From assembly GCA_014773175.1 (NCBI GenBank), contig VXCM01001329.1, positions 1 to 64,000 of the forward strand: a stretch of DNA of 64,000 bases, in the 5' to 3' direction. Positions 22,114 to 33,545 of this stretch are shown one piece after another. Source of the stretch: Lucifuga dentata. Taxonomy: Eukaryota > Chordata > Actinopteri > Ophidiiformes > Bythitidae. Position 1 is the stretch's first letter. Each line of letters opens with the position of its first letter. A program made the translations under genes and the position numbers. Under the pieces are notes generated by a model. That model made no database searches. It had not been told where the DNA came from and saw nothing but the letters and a program-made list of their open reading frames with translations.

Positions 22114-23060
22114 GTACTAGCTTTAAAAGTTGGGAATCACCGAGAAATGTTCATGTTTTTGTGAGAAATTGATACTTTTATTCACCAAGGACACAATAAA
22201 TTGATTTAAATATGCAGTGAAAAGACAACTCTGGGATGCTGGCCTTAAAGGCTGAGTTTCAACGAAAAAGTCTTATCTGAAACTGGCAATTAAAAAGAAA
22301 AGTCATCCACTGTTCACTATCTATGTCCTTTTACCCCCTTTAACCTTTGCTTTTTATTTGCCAGTTTCAGATAGCCAACAATGGCCAGCATCCCAGATCT
22401 TTTTACTCTTGCAGATGACATTGGCATTTGACATGTACTATTTAAGGAAGCAGCCAACTGAGGACCTGTAGGGCTCTGATGTTCTTATCCTGTTGAGCAG
22501 TTGTGCATCTGGGCCTTTTGCTTCTTTTTCTGCCCTGGTTAGATCCAGTTTGACCTATTTTCTCAAAATAGCAGCGGACACCTTTGAATGAAATCTTCAG
22601 TTTCTTGGCAATCTGATGCACGGAATAACCTTAATTTCGTACAACAGATCAACATGTTTCTTGAGAAAACTTTTTTGTTTTGGCCATTTTTGAACCCAGA
22701 GTTGAGCTTTAGAAATGTCAGTACCTTGCAACCAAAGTAAAGTCAATTTATCAGCTAATTTGAAAAGAATAATGAGTTTCAGGTGTGCCAACACAATTAA
22801 AGGTATCTCTAATAACCAATTATCATGTAAATATGCCAATTGCTAAAAGAGTTTATCATAGGACAAGAGAGTAATGGCTGTTGTTAAAAATGGGGCTATT
22901 CAGTTTTATGTGAATAATTAATTATATATCAGTAATTTCCAATAGTAACAGCCATTTGTAACATTATTAATGTCTTTGCTATACATATTTAAGTCAATTT
23001 AATACCACCTTGGTACATAAAAGTATCAATTTCTATCAACAACTTTTGAATGGTAGTGTA
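22114..23060 (-). mobile_element. Tc1/mariner-like transposon with inverted internal duplication
   Basis: The right end, read inward on the minus strand, is TACACTACCATTCAAAAGTT, the classic terminus of fish Tc1-like elements. The left end is a decayed equivalent (ctagctttAAAAGTTGGGAATCACC). Both arms share a longer inverted block (GAAATTGATACTTTTAT ... TTAAATATG) at about 22163-22228 and 22985-23045. The right arm carries a decayed transposase on the minus strand. A piece of the same transposase middle (GGGATGCTGGCC ... TATCTGAAACTGGCAA) also occurs on the plus strand at 22232-22300, facing its partner at 22340-22405. The element is therefore rearranged into a partial foldback. Confidence 0.75.
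22345..22687 (-). pseudogene. Tc1-like transposase N-terminal remnant
   Basis: On the minus strand from the ATG at about 22687 the frame begins MAKTKKFS and, with decay, shows the order expected of a Tc1-type transposase: N-terminal paired-type helix-turn-helix region (K-rich start, then CIRLPRN for the usual KISKKL-type helix), a basic NQGRKR-like hinge, an RRLTGPQL-like block degraded to RALQVLSWL, and a LKLANKK-like block near 22350-22385. Stops and frameshifts interrupt it, and the DDE catalytic core is absent because the sequence turns back into the inverted copy. It cannot be functional. Family assignment rests on the order of blocks, not on one motif. Confidence 0.6.
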
Positions 23061-24126
23061 CATACCTAAAAACATAGACATACATAGATCAAATATCCCA
23101 GATCTTTCATGAGGGAAGGCTTTCTCTTTGATCGCTTTTCATAGCCATTCTTGAAAATGTAGAGGATCTTGACCCATCATAACCTACATTTCACAGTTTC
23201 ATTTCTTTCACTCTGCTCTGTTTTCATTCATTTCACATCCATCAAACCAAGTCACAGTATGACACATCTGCTGAAGAGTTTAAGTCTGGTAGCAAAGTGG
23301 CTGTGCGTTGCTTTGATAAGCAATGGCGCAAGGAGTTAATGATCTCACAGCTGCCACTTTCTTAGGTTTAACCTGCAGTCATCAACTAGTAAAAACTAAA
23401 GATCTTTTTAATTGATAGGAACTTCTACTTTTAGATTCCATGTGTCAGCAAATGTTAAAGTAAAGCACTAAATCTTAGATTTTGGGTGGACTAAGGGCTA
23501 AGTCTGGCTTCCTATATTTTATCTGCTCCCTATAAGCAAATATGTTAATGAGATTCATTGGTATTCTGAATCAGATTTGCTGGAAGAGTTCAAAGACAAA
23601 AGAACCCCAAAGCATCAGTATGCATTGCCAACTCCTGCTTAGAAGTATTCTCTGGTGAACACACTGAGGTCAGCTGGGGATTGTTTATAAATGTTTGATA
23701 ACGCTTTGTAATACAATGAATATTTTCTGAAGTGGACCCACGTGGTCAGAATAAAAGATGTCTGGCACAGCCGATTAAACATAGCGAGGCAGACAGCCTG
23801 AGATTTCATCTTAAAAATTTAAAGAGTGGTAATTTCTCAAAGAGAAATATTCTTTTTTTAAAAATTCATTCACCACATTAACAGTGCAGGCTGAACCTCT
23901 AGTGCTTCAATATTTCGCACTTTTGCAGAAATTAAACTTGTGAACTTCAGATCCAAAAACTCTAAAATAGTAACTGGACCACCTGTCAGTATGACCGTTT
24001 CACTATTTTCTGTCTGTATTTATAATATACTTGTTTATGCACTTAACCATTACACTATAGTGACATGTATGCAACTCAAAAAAAGTTGGATTTTAGTCAG
24101 AATCTAGATAATATCCCAGTACACAG
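23061..24126. other. Unique stretch
   Basis: No gene. 23740-23860 (CCGATTAAACATAGCGAGG) reads like regulatory or conserved DNA; unproven. Confidence 0.35.
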
Positions 24127-25070
24127 GCGTAGATTCAGGTATGGATGGTAGGGACATGTCCCTACCAATGTCAAGGGGTTTACTGAATTGTTCTCAGTAT
24201 TTTTATCAGGTAAATTTTGTTTTATGTCAGACATTCCTCAGATATTTGCTACTAAAAATCATGAAATGTTGCACACTACAACCTATGAGTAATCATAACT
24301 GTTGTAGTATCTCATCTTATCTCTGCCAGCAGGATACAAGCAATGAGTAACACATTTTTGCCATTCAGCTTTGCATGAGGAGGTACGCTGCCCACCTAGA
24401 TTAGAAAAAGATTTGAAAAAGTGCCATTCTTAAAAAAACGTAGGTGACCTAAGTATGCGTTGCATAACAATCTGTATACAATTACAATACTTTTACTTGT
24501 TACCATAGCACATTTTTTTTAAAACTTTTTCAAGGACCACCCCACCATTGTACTACATGAACCCTTTTCCCATTTATATAATGTTAGGCAGTATGTGTAT
24601 TTTTGCTATAAAACTTCTGAGCTATTTATCTTATAAACATGTTACATTACCTTAATTTGAGTGGATAAATGGGTAATTGGTGCTAGTTGGTGGTGTTGAC
24701 TCTGACATACTATTTGCAGCTACTGTAAGCCATTTTAATAGCTAACCTGAGATTCTGCAGCTCTGTCCTCTCTTTAAGTCTCAAGATATTCCCAAAGCTA
24801 ATATATATACATCATACCGTATATACATCATATATACAGTTTACGTCCTGTTTAGCTATTACTAACTGAAGGTTTGACATACTGTTAAAATGCTGCATTA
24901 GTGGAAGTTTGTTATGGAGGCTTATTTTGCCTCCATCCCACGCTAGCTCATCATTGTATTATCTGCAGGAAACATGATCACGTAGTTGATCAGGAGAACA
25001 GACTAGAGGAAAAGCAGACAACTAAAAATGTCCCTACAAATGTTAAAATATAACCTTCGCCCTTGCCTCA
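24127..25070 (+). mobile_element. Degenerate hAT-like repeat (TAGGGACATGTCC family), copy 1
   Basis: Starts CAGGCGTAGATTCAGG and runs into GTAGGGACATGTCCCTACCA. The far end ATGTCCCTACAAATGTTAAA ... TTCGCCCTTG is an imperfect inverse of the start. The first 300 bp align with 31395-31775 through shared blocks (TTTTATCAGGT, TTTGTTTTATGTCA, CCTCAGATA, GACAGGATACAAG / CAGCAGGATACAAG, AGGTGACCT). No target duplication is readable, and there is no coding content. Confidence 0.5.
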
Positions 25071-25814
25071 GTGCAGTCTTTCTGGCCATGGGTTATTTTT
25101 TTATATGAGTGTTGAATGTCAAATCTTTATTGTCCACAGCATCCGGCTCCTCTCCTGTTTGCGCCAAATGGAGCAACACGATACGCCCCTGCAGTTCCCT
25201 GCACTTTTACAACACATCAAGACATAATAACACACAAGCTATCAGTCATAATTGCTTCCCACAACTACCGTACACATCCTCTTGTGCCGCATACCCCTGC
25301 ATTTCTAAACAGAGCCTCGACTTTGTTGATGGCTCTGCACTGCATTGTGGGATTGGAGCGCTGCCATGCGGTAATGGAAAAAGAGAGTCAAAGACCAGTC
25401 CGGCCGTCTTCAAGGTCTTTGTTCCTGCTATTGTCAGCAAACGGCTGCCGATGATGCAGGAGGCCACATCCAGTAATCATTTCTGTCTCTCAAGGGCATG
25501 ACGTTGTGATAATCCTTCAAATGATGAAAAGTTTTTTTTGTCCCTTTTTTTTTTTATATACAAGCATTGTCACATGAAATTTCAGTTGTTGACACAGACG
25601 TACTGTACCTACAAAAAGAGAAATGATTTCCAGGAAAATTGAGCAAGAGAACGCTGGCATGTGTTGCCCCTCTTTTCAACTACAGAAGCTCTGTCTAAAA
25701 TAAATCTACAATATAATCACGTGGCTAACTCTAAAAGTTTGTATGTAACTATGTGTACTTGTGTCGTTACCATTTCAGTTTAGGAAATATGTATATTATT
25801 AGAGTTATAAAATT
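25071..25814. other. Stretch with overlapping open frames, function unknown
   Basis: 25109-25501 and 25116-25454 are open in two plus-strand frames (130 and 112 codons) and 25246-25467 is open on the minus strand. Composition is less AT-rich than the surroundings. No domain, signal peptide or splice-consistent structure is seen, so I do not call a gene. A broken T run follows at 25532-25556. Confidence 0.3.
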
Positions 25815-26235
25815 TAAAGCTGCATTAATAGATTTTTGGCCACTAGGTAGCAGACCAACACCAAACAAGCTAACCGACGCGCAGTCCTGACATTGTCATC
25901 TTATGTTATTACGCCTTGGCTTGCATGTTAGCAAACAAGTACCTACTTACACTTTCAGCAGACACTGAACAACATCAGAACCAACTGGACTTATGTTGAT
26001 GTCTACCTGATATGCATAAAAATATTCTTTCACCTTTTCAGTTATTTTGGTCTCAACCAATTCCTTCACCAGCTAGTCTGAAACTTTGACTTATCACACT
26101 TTACAGGAAATGGCTGACTTCTACTGTTGGAAAGAGGGTTGATGAGAGTGACAGACTAAACTATACAATACATATACAACATGTGGCTCTAAAACCAAAA
26201 CAATGAGCTAAAAGTGACTAAATCTATGTTTATTT
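25815..26235. repeat. Possible dispersed teleost repeat (TTTTTGGCCACTAGG)
   Basis: Begins TAAAGCTGCATTAATAGATT, TTTTTGGCCACTAGGTAGCA and ends with GAGAGTGACAGACTAAACTA and AAAAGTGACTAAATCTATG. I associate this block order with a common fish repeat. Only one copy is in this window, so the claim cannot be tested here. Confidence 0.35.
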
Positions 26236-26564
26236 TGTAGATCAATTAAAACAGGTTAAAAAAAAATGACTTCAGACAAACAAGGAATCACATAAATTTC
26301 ACTTAAAGTTGCCACTGACCAAGTCTAAAATGTATAAATGTTCAGAACAAGATTAGAATCAGTTTATATTCAAGGCATGAATTCAATGTTAAAGATCATA
26401 TTTAAAAGACATGTATCTATAAAATGAATTATAAAACACAGCAATCACGTAACAAGCACACCTATTAGTACAAATTATGAAAACACAATCACATCATGAT
26501 ATACTGAAATACAGGCTCTGCTGGTTTGCTAATTGTCAGACACTTAAGACTGAAGTGCAAAGAA

Positions 26565-26645
26565 ATATCCATCCATCCATCATCCATATGCACTTATCGT
26601 ATTGAGGGTTGGGNGGGGGGGGGGGGCAGCAGCCTATCCCAGCGG
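26565..26645 (-). mobile_element. SINE tail fragment, same family as 2312-2688
   Basis: Starts with ATCC units and runs through CTTATCGTATTGAGGG, a G run with N at 26614, and CCTATCCCAGCGGTC, the inverse of the tail block at about 2620-2688. Confidence 0.55.
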
Positions 26646-27143
26646 TCTTGAGCAGTGCTAACGCAAAAGAAATATGTCTCAATAAACCATTTAGTCAATT
26701 AATCGGTGCAGTTTTCTTGTTTCAGGTCATTTGCAGAAATTAATGTCAATATCTTGAAACAAGACAACAGCCACAATGCTGACCTACTGTATATGTACAA
26801 AGCAACTACTGCTGGAGTTAACATGCATCCATCCTTTATTGTGGTACTCAATAAAGATTGTATACCAGGTTTTGGCAAATCAGAGGTGTCAATGAGACCG
26901 TGATGGTTGCTAAAGTAGATATAATCTAAACTACAAATTAACTTAGGTAAAGCAGAAAAACAGCTTCCTGTCAAAACCAGAGCAGAAACTGGCTTAATCG
27001 ATTCAGTTCAGTTTTATGTTTCAATACTAATCACCTGGTCACAGTTGTCATCGCAGAGGATCTCCAAAATGACCTCTAATGCTAGAATGGTAGTACGTCA
27101 CACTACCATCCAATAAACTAAAATACTGAATAAACTAATGATG
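26646..27143. other. Unique stretch
   Basis: No feature. Opposed short frames at 26699-26974 are shadows of each other. Confidence 0.35.
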
Positions 27144-27541
27144 GAGTAGCGGTGGCCCTAAGAGAAGTGAGCTCGTGACCGAAGGGTCACCACTTCAATC
27201 CCTGAACTGGCAAGAGAAATCCAGGTTGGGGAGGTGAATGAGCAGCTCCTGTCCTTCCCTAAATAACACCACTGAAGTGCCCTTGAGCAAGGCACCTAAC
27301 CCCGAAATGCTCCAGTGGAGCTGCTCAGTGGCCAGCAGAGAAGNGCCCTTGAGCAAGGCACCTAACCCCGAAATGCTCCAGTGGAGCTGCTCAGTGGCCA
27401 GCAGAGAAGTTTGTGGTTGTACTGGGCAGTTTCCAGATGTGAATGTGTGTGTGAGTGTGATCAGGGCGTTCCTGAAAAAGAGCATTTGATGATCAGTGAA
27501 CTAACCCTGGATAAACAAAGTTTAAAAAAAAAAATAAAAAA
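27144..27541 (+). mobile_element. tRNA-derived SINE with CCCTGG-type tail
   Basis: The head GTAGCGGTGGCCCTAAGAGA ... TGAGCTCGTGACCGAAGGGT ... CACTTCAATCCC follows a tRNA-like layout, with decayed A and B boxes. The body CCTTGAGCAAGGCACCTAAC and the tail AACCCTGGATAAACAAAGTT plus an A-rich end match a common teleost SINE layout. A 65-bp piece is present twice around N at 27344 (27279-27343 and 27345-27409); that is treated as an assembly artefact, so the real element is about 66 bp shorter. Confidence 0.65.
27279..27409. repeat. 65-bp exact duplication around one N (likely artefact)
   Basis: Identical flanks of N at 27344. Confidence 0.9.
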
Positions 27542-27656
27542 TCACATTCCTTTACATCTGATTCAAAATCACCCTATGCACTATTTTTGTCTGGTGTGAA
27601 TCTAAATAATAACCTCATTATACAGCAAGTTATGATTCACATAAATATACCTGTAT

Positions 27657-27701
27657 TTCTTTTTTTTTTTTTTTTTTTCNTTTTTTTTTTTTTTTTTTTC
27701 C
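27657..27701. repeat. Poly(T) tract with gap N
   Basis: T runs around N at 27680, each half ending in C. Confidence 0.9.
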
Positions 27702-28601
27702 TTTAATTGTTTTGGTTCTGGTTTTTAACTTGTATTTCAGTCCTTTTTTTCTGATCCAAGTGCATCATAAACAGCTCTCGAATTACGATTTTGCAATATA
27801 CTCCTGTCCCCATCCCTGGTTTCTCTATGTGGTGACACATGTTATTAACATGTCAGTTGTGATGGCAGCCATGTGACAGCCCACCTGCCCCCATGGATAT
27901 AAATTATTCATTTATTCTGACTCTCTTACATCCAATTCCTGCCAATTACACGTCAGCCTTCTGTCTCAGAGAGACAGAGAGAGAATGGCATTTAACGAGC
28001 TTTGTCTTAAGGTACGGCAGCTGGAGGACCACCTCTTTTGGCACCCTCGGCCTGTGGGAATGCTCACAGTGACGCACCCTGTCAAGACCTCACCCTCCAT
28101 CCTCACACATATACAGACTCACATAACTACATCTGCTGCACAAATGCATGCATGATGACACACTCGTTACAAGCACACACACAGACACACACCACCAACA
28201 TCAACAGCACTATGATGTCAGCCCTCATCTGCCTCCACCCTGTATTTTACAGACCGGGGTCTTATCCTGAGCTCCACACTGTTAGAGACGGAATGCTTTT
28301 CATCAAGATGTGCACATGCCAAACTTCCCTTGGACTTGATGTGTTGGGCTGGTGGATGTCTTTGTGCTCAGTAATTAGAAGCAGATTGGTCCAGAATGTC
28401 TCTGTGCTCCTCCTCCTCACCTTCCCCCCATGGCACATAACACTGCAAAAAATTAACGGTCTGGCAAAGGACTGTGACCCAACTTGAGCATCTTATTAAA
28501 TGGACTATTTTTTTTTTATTTATTTATTTAGCCTATGATTTTTTTTAAACAATGGCAGAGCTGTAAGTTTTTGTTTTTCTGAATCAAATTCAATTGTCCT
28601 T
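27702..28601. other. Unique stretch
   Basis: A 149-codon frame (28038-28487) passes through a CA-rich segment and has no recognisable domain. A 56-codon frame starting ATGGCATTTAACGAG at about 27985 has a GTACGG donor-like site ten codons in, but no acceptor or partner exon is identified. Confidence 0.35.
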
Positions 28602-28800
28602 GAGGGAACACACCAATAATTTTGCATGTTTGAGCCCAATATATAACCTGGATACACATTACATTACTGTCAACCATTTTTCTAAAACATACTACCGGAG
28701 CAGTAAATTTATCTTTTCTTTTCCCTGCCGTCCAGACTGTCATTGGTTTCAGTTCATTCCAGTTTGCTATAAAAATCAACTTGTAGAGACTTGAAATGCA
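28602..28800 (+). mobile_element. AAGGACC MITE family, left-half copy
   Basis: A decayed terminus (GAGGGAACACACCAATAATTTTGC, shown with its TA context TTGAGG) is followed by TGTTTGAGCCCAATATATAA, ATTACTGTCAACCATTTTTC, GTCCAGACTGTCATTGGTTT and AAAATCAACTTGTAGAGACT, all shared with other copies. The other arm is lost. Confidence 0.65.
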
Positions 28801-29963
28801 CAAAGATCCAGCAGCCCATTTTTAAACTTATCTTGATAGCACCCAGTGGGGTGCCTTCAATGATACCACCTCCACCACAACTTAGCAAACACCTGGCAGT
28901 TCTAAAGTCCACAGAATTCAAATTGCACAGAACTTCCAAATCATCCATAATTTCTGGATTATATTATGCTTCCTACTTTGAAATCCATTCAGAAAACACC
29001 TGAGCTATTCAGAAAACCCTAGTTAGACCAAACCTTGCAACAAAAATTGTTTATTTGGAGGACCGCTCACTCTCCATAGTGTCAGGCTTTGATGAAATAT
29101 ATTTTTGATTGAGCGTCAAACTTTTCCTTCCATTTTTTGGTAGATCCTGTCACCTTAGTTAATGTCAAAGTAGATCCTGTGTCTGAAATGATTCTGCAGG
29201 AAGGTAGAAATCTTAGTATTTGTTTATTGGATAATAAAATCTCCTGCCTGGAGCTTCATTTTTTACAGTGAGGGAAACAGTAACCTCTTTAAATGTATGA
29301 ATAGACATTGCTGACCCAATAAGCACAATGGATTACAGGATGTTGGTGGCTTGCTGTATGCAGCTCAATGTAAAGAGTCTTAATTACTGTTTATTAGTGT
29401 CAGTGGTAGAGGAGGATAAGCCTTCAATTAACATTTGTTGTAGACTTATACAACCTGAAGTGCTGGAGTGGAGTGTAATCGACCGCTGTTAGGAAAATGG
29501 AGGATGTCCATGTGGTAGAATTTAAATTAATACTTGGGACTTAATTTTAATACTGTAGGAAGCGTTTGTAAATACAGTTAAATCTTAAGTAACCCATTAA
29601 ATTTTAATAAAGGATGCAGTCGCTCAATTCGCAGTGCCTGAAGGGACATATTCTTATCAAAAAGCCATTAATTGCACATTCTTTCATATTGCAAATTTGA
29701 AGCCATCTGATTCTGGTTTGTGCAAAAGGCTGCAATTGTGAAATCTGAGAAGGGAATAAAACACAAAAGGCCCCTTTTCCTTTTGTAGGTCAGGATCTGT
29801 ATCTGGAGACTAATATTTTACTGACTGACTGCAGCTCCTTGGAAAACATCTTGAGTGCAGAGAGGCTTTTGGATGCATGAAGCTGTGAGCTGTAACGGAA
29901 CCTGCCTGGAACATGCTTTTCCACACATTACTGACCAACATGAGCCAACCAGAGAGAAGGAGG

Positions 29964-29968
<5 letters not shown>
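28801..29968. other. Unique stretch with CNE-like part
   Basis: No gene. 29590-29730 (GCAGTCGCTCAATTCGCAGT, AAAAAGCCATTAATTGCACA) has the look of conserved regulatory DNA; unproven. Confidence 0.35.

Positions 29969-30002
<34 letters not shown>
29969..30002. repeat. (AG)n microsatellite
   Basis: Pure AG run; a (TC)n run of 17 bases lies at 30160-30176. Confidence 0.95.
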
Positions 30003-30007
<5 letters not shown>

Positions 30008-30176
30008 AAACTATGACATGTCACAACTATGACAACTATGAGAGAGAAAACAATGTCGCCTGAGGTTTAATTGGGAGTGTTTTGGCATTTTAGCGAAGTG
30101 AAACAACAGGGAAACAGGAAATGCAATTGAACCCGCAGAGAAATGTGTCAAACAGGTTGCTCTCTCTCTCTCTCTC

Positions 30177-31199
30177 GCCATGCAGTCTCACTCCTCTGTA
30201 ATGAACTGTTCCTGTAGCTGAAGGCACTGAGGGTGGCTTGTTACAGAAAAGGTGTGAAATGAAGCCTCTGTGCTGTGAATTTTGAGAGGGAGCGAGCAAT
30301 GCTCTGCAGGCACGGCAAGGGCACGATAAATAGTAAAAAGCTCCGCCATCTTTAACAGACCCAACCATCTGGACTAGTCATACGGAAGACAGAACATTAA
30401 GGAACACTGTACATTGAGTGTTAGGGTTCATTCATGGTGTTAATGGCTCCTTTAATTATTGTAAACATATCATTTAGGAAGGTGATGAGATATTAATGAC
30501 TGGTCAAAGAGGATAAAGAATAGAAAAAATGGCTCCATCAGGGCCATAGAAAGATCCTCAGTAACCTGCTGTGTGCACCAGATAATTGTCTCTTATCTTA
30601 AAATGGCATGTTGCATGCTGGGGTAATGAGAATCTGCCACGCAGATAATTTCGACACAAATGTCTTGGTGATAAATGGAAAGGTTCAGCGGTTGCAGTGA
30701 TGCTAATTGGACCATCTTCAGAACACTCAGCTGTGGTTATTGGTACTTTAAAACACAAACAAAACACACTCCTAATGTAAACATGAAGTCATTTTTATGA
30801 AATTAAACCATGTTTTCAGCAACCCAGGCCCGGATAATTAATGTTTGTTTTTCTATTAATGCACAGTTCTAGTTCTAAGGTCTTTCAAATCAAGTGACTT
30901 CTAATGAGACATATTCTCTTCTAAAAGAATCATTTTGATTACCATAAATGCTCAAATAGAGGTCAGGGCTTTTATTTACCTCAACTGCGGAGAGAACCAG
31001 GCCTTAAATTTGATGACAGGCCTTTATTTCTAATTTTAAGCCACAGTATATGTATGTAACCTCCATGCTTCTCACCAAAGTTTCCCTTTGCTGGTGTTAC
31101 AGTAAATTATTGTCCTTCAATTTTCCTTTCTGTTGTGGATGAGCGCTGAAAACACTATTAATAAGTCAAGAAGAGATGAGCTGTAAACAGCTGTTTAAA
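30177..31199. other. Unique stretch
   Basis: No gene. Around 30950-31035 there are inverted GGCCTTTATTT-type blocks (cagggcttttatttacctc and caggcctttatttc) that may be a decayed repeat. 30420-30720 contains AT-core motifs in otherwise balanced DNA. Confidence 0.35.
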
Positions 31200-31204
31200 T
31201 TGCG

Positions 31205-31378
31205 GACTTGTAGCTTTACACCATTTTTTGTTTTTCGTTCTCTATTTTCATTTAGGGCTCTAGTTTGAAACCTTGGCAATGCTTTATTGTTCAAAAAAAC
31301 AACATCCTCTTCCTTGCTGCAGCACCACTGAGCACATTGAGTTAAAAAAAGAAAAATAAAACAGGCTGCAAAGTAAAA
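31205..31378 (-). repeat. ATGTCCCCTTTAA family, partial copy
   Basis: On the minus strand: TTTTTAACTCAATGTGCTCA, GTGGTGCTGCAGCAAGG, AAGCATTGCCAAGGTTTCAA and GAGCCCTAAATGAAAATAGA, in the same order as 44335-44502 (plus strand) and 18795-18895 (minus strand). Confidence 0.6.
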
Positions 31379-31394
31379 GGACAAGATTAGTTTG

Positions 31395-31775
31395 TCCTTA
31401 TCAGTAGTAAGGACATGTCCCGAACAAAATGAAAGTGCTACTGAATTGTCACTACCAATATGTTTTATCAGGTGAAGTTTGTTTTATGTCACACACTCCT
31501 CAGATAGTCGTGACTTAAAGGACCTTAGCAGTGATTTAGCATGTTAAACTCATGACAACCTTTAAAAAGTAACCACTGTTGTCATATTTTTAGTTTATCT
31601 CTTCTGACAGGATACAAGTAATAATTAAGACATTTTCACAATTTTCCAAGTGTGTATTTAATAATAATGCATACTGATTAGCTGTCACCACTACAGCTTT
31701 TAAAAGGAAATGCGTCCACCCACTCCTCCTTTGTTAGGGACCATCAGAAAAGTGAAAAACATAGGTGACCTCTTT
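31395..31775 (+). repeat. TAGGGACATGTCC family, copy 2
   Basis: Collinear with the first 300 bp of the element at 24127-25070: AAGGACATGTCC, CTACTGAATTGTC, TGTTTTATCAGGTGAAGTTT, GTTTTATGTCACACACTCCT, GACAGGATACAAGTAAT and ACATAGGTGACCTC. Its right end is not found. Confidence 0.55.
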
Positions 31776-32884
31776 GTCTTACTGGAAGCGTTACGGTGTC
31801 AACCTCAACTTTTGTAACTTTGGCAACAAACTCCTTTCATGAGGAAAAAGTATAATATCTTCCAGAATAAAACCCAGTTTCTCCAGCAGAAATGAAGCTA
31901 TGTTAACCAGGTTTTCTCCTTAATCCCTTAACCTTGTAAAGGAAACCAGTGTTTCAGGTTACTGCGGAAATCTGACAATCGCCAAGTTACTTAAGTATGT
32001 GTAAAAACACTTAGGGATGTATTTCACATTTGCATTTTCACACAATAAAAGCCAGAGTATCTTTTTTGAAATTGGCTGATAAAAACAGCAAGCGTCCACA
32101 CAACTTTCCCAAAGTGACACATATGCTCTCATTTGAACATCGCTTCATTTAACTCCCGCTGGAGAGAGAAGCAACATGCAGAAAGATGCAGATTTCAGAT
32201 TAAAGTTTAGCATGAGAATAGAAATTTCACAGAGCAACTTCCTCAGATGAAAAGTTTTAATTATTCTTCTATCATTATCTCAGCATGTCATCATATTCAT
32301 ATTTATTAGATCTGGTCTAATTATCTCACATTGTCTTCATCTGTACATAACTATTTGTATTTTCTAATTTAAGAGATGCATACAAAACAATTTGATTTTT
32401 TTTTTTTTTTTTTTTTTTTGCTATTACTCAGTAAAATTAATGCCCTTGACTATTAATTTGGATGAAAAACAAATTATTTCCTGTCTACTTGGATTGTTTT
32501 GTTCAATTTTACTCTCATTCCTGTGTCCTTGCTTTTCTCTCTGCTTTAAAAAGGCCTGGAAACACTCGTTAGTCTCTCCTGGCCAGGTCACATGGTCCTA
32601 GTGGGAGCACACAGATGGATACGGCGATCTTTCCACATGATATAGTGCTGCAATCACTCAACACATGCCACAGCCTGATCTCCAAACCCGCTGCTCTAAT
32701 GCTAAAAAAGAATCCAAGAAAGCCTCAACATTTTCTTGATCATGACTCAATCTTGTTCTTATCCAAAGAAAATAACATATCGAGCACCATATGCACTAAT
32801 TATGACAGCTTTTCATAATAGCTGATCTTGATGTCTTCACTTATTCAGTCTATTTCTCAGATGAAGCTGAATAGAAGGAGTCTG
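31776..32884. other. Unique stretch
   Basis: Contains a 24-base T run at about 32396-32419. No gene recognised. Confidence 0.35.
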
Positions 32885-33212
32885 GAATTCATAAAAAGTG
32901 GCAGACAAGATAAGAGCCAAATACCATCAAGCAGCCACATTCCCTCATCATAACTACACATTTTTTACTGTTTGCCTTGAAAGAGGCTTTGCTACAGTAT
33001 TGTCTGATTTACATGTTGGGGAAGCAATTCATAACCCACACCATCAGTCTGGTGGTAAATTTTAGCAGTATGAACTCTGGGTGATGTTTCAGACTGTATT
33101 TGGCTCAAAAGCATTTATGATCAACAAATATGACATAGAAGCCAATCAGCTGATCAGTTTATATAAATAATGAGTTTTGATTTGATCTCACACACGTTCT
33201 AGTGACACTGCG

Positions 33213-33258
<46 letters not shown>

Positions 33259-33545
33259 CACACCCACACCCAGTGTAGCCAAACTCTCTGTAGCGTCAGA
33301 ATCTCTTATTTTTCATATCTTAGCATCAATCTCTAAATGAGGAGCTGCAGATAATTTAGATTTCTTTTGCTGATTTAGTTGCTTTGACATCAGAGGAAGC
33401 AGTATGCGTGGCTCTATATGAAGCAGCTCATGAACATGCTAATCTTCAGTGGCTTTTACCGTGACGCCCTTACAGCACGGTGCCTGTAAAGTGACAACAA
33501 GCTTAATGAATGAGCTTCAGTTATCACGGTGCTTTGTAGTTACAG
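32885..33545 (+). repeat. Unrecognised dispersed family, copy A
   Basis: Aligned by eye with the reverse complement of 40055-40870 and with 61020-62345. Shared blocks in order: AGAGCCAAATACCATC, CAGCCACATTCCCTCAT, TGTTTGCCTTGAAAGAGGCT, GTTGGGGAAGCAATTCAT, TAGCAGTATGAACTCTGGGT, GATCAGTTTATATAAATAA, GAGTTTTGATTTGATCTC, a TC/AC microsatellite, TAGCATCAATCTCTAAATGA, GTGGCTTTTACCGTGACGCC, and AATGAGCTTCAGTTATCACG. No coding frame and no terminal repeat is evident. The class is unknown: old transposon or duplicated segment. Confidence 0.6.
33212..33258. repeat. (TC)n(AC)n microsatellite
   Basis: Compound array inside copy A; copy C has an AC array at the equivalent site (62038-62068) and copy B a shorter one. 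Confidence 0.95.

Noticed and set aside
28038..28487. 149-codon plus-strand open frame
   Set aside because: It passes through CA-rich sequence, giving a His/Thr-rich stretch, and has no recognisable domain or splice context.
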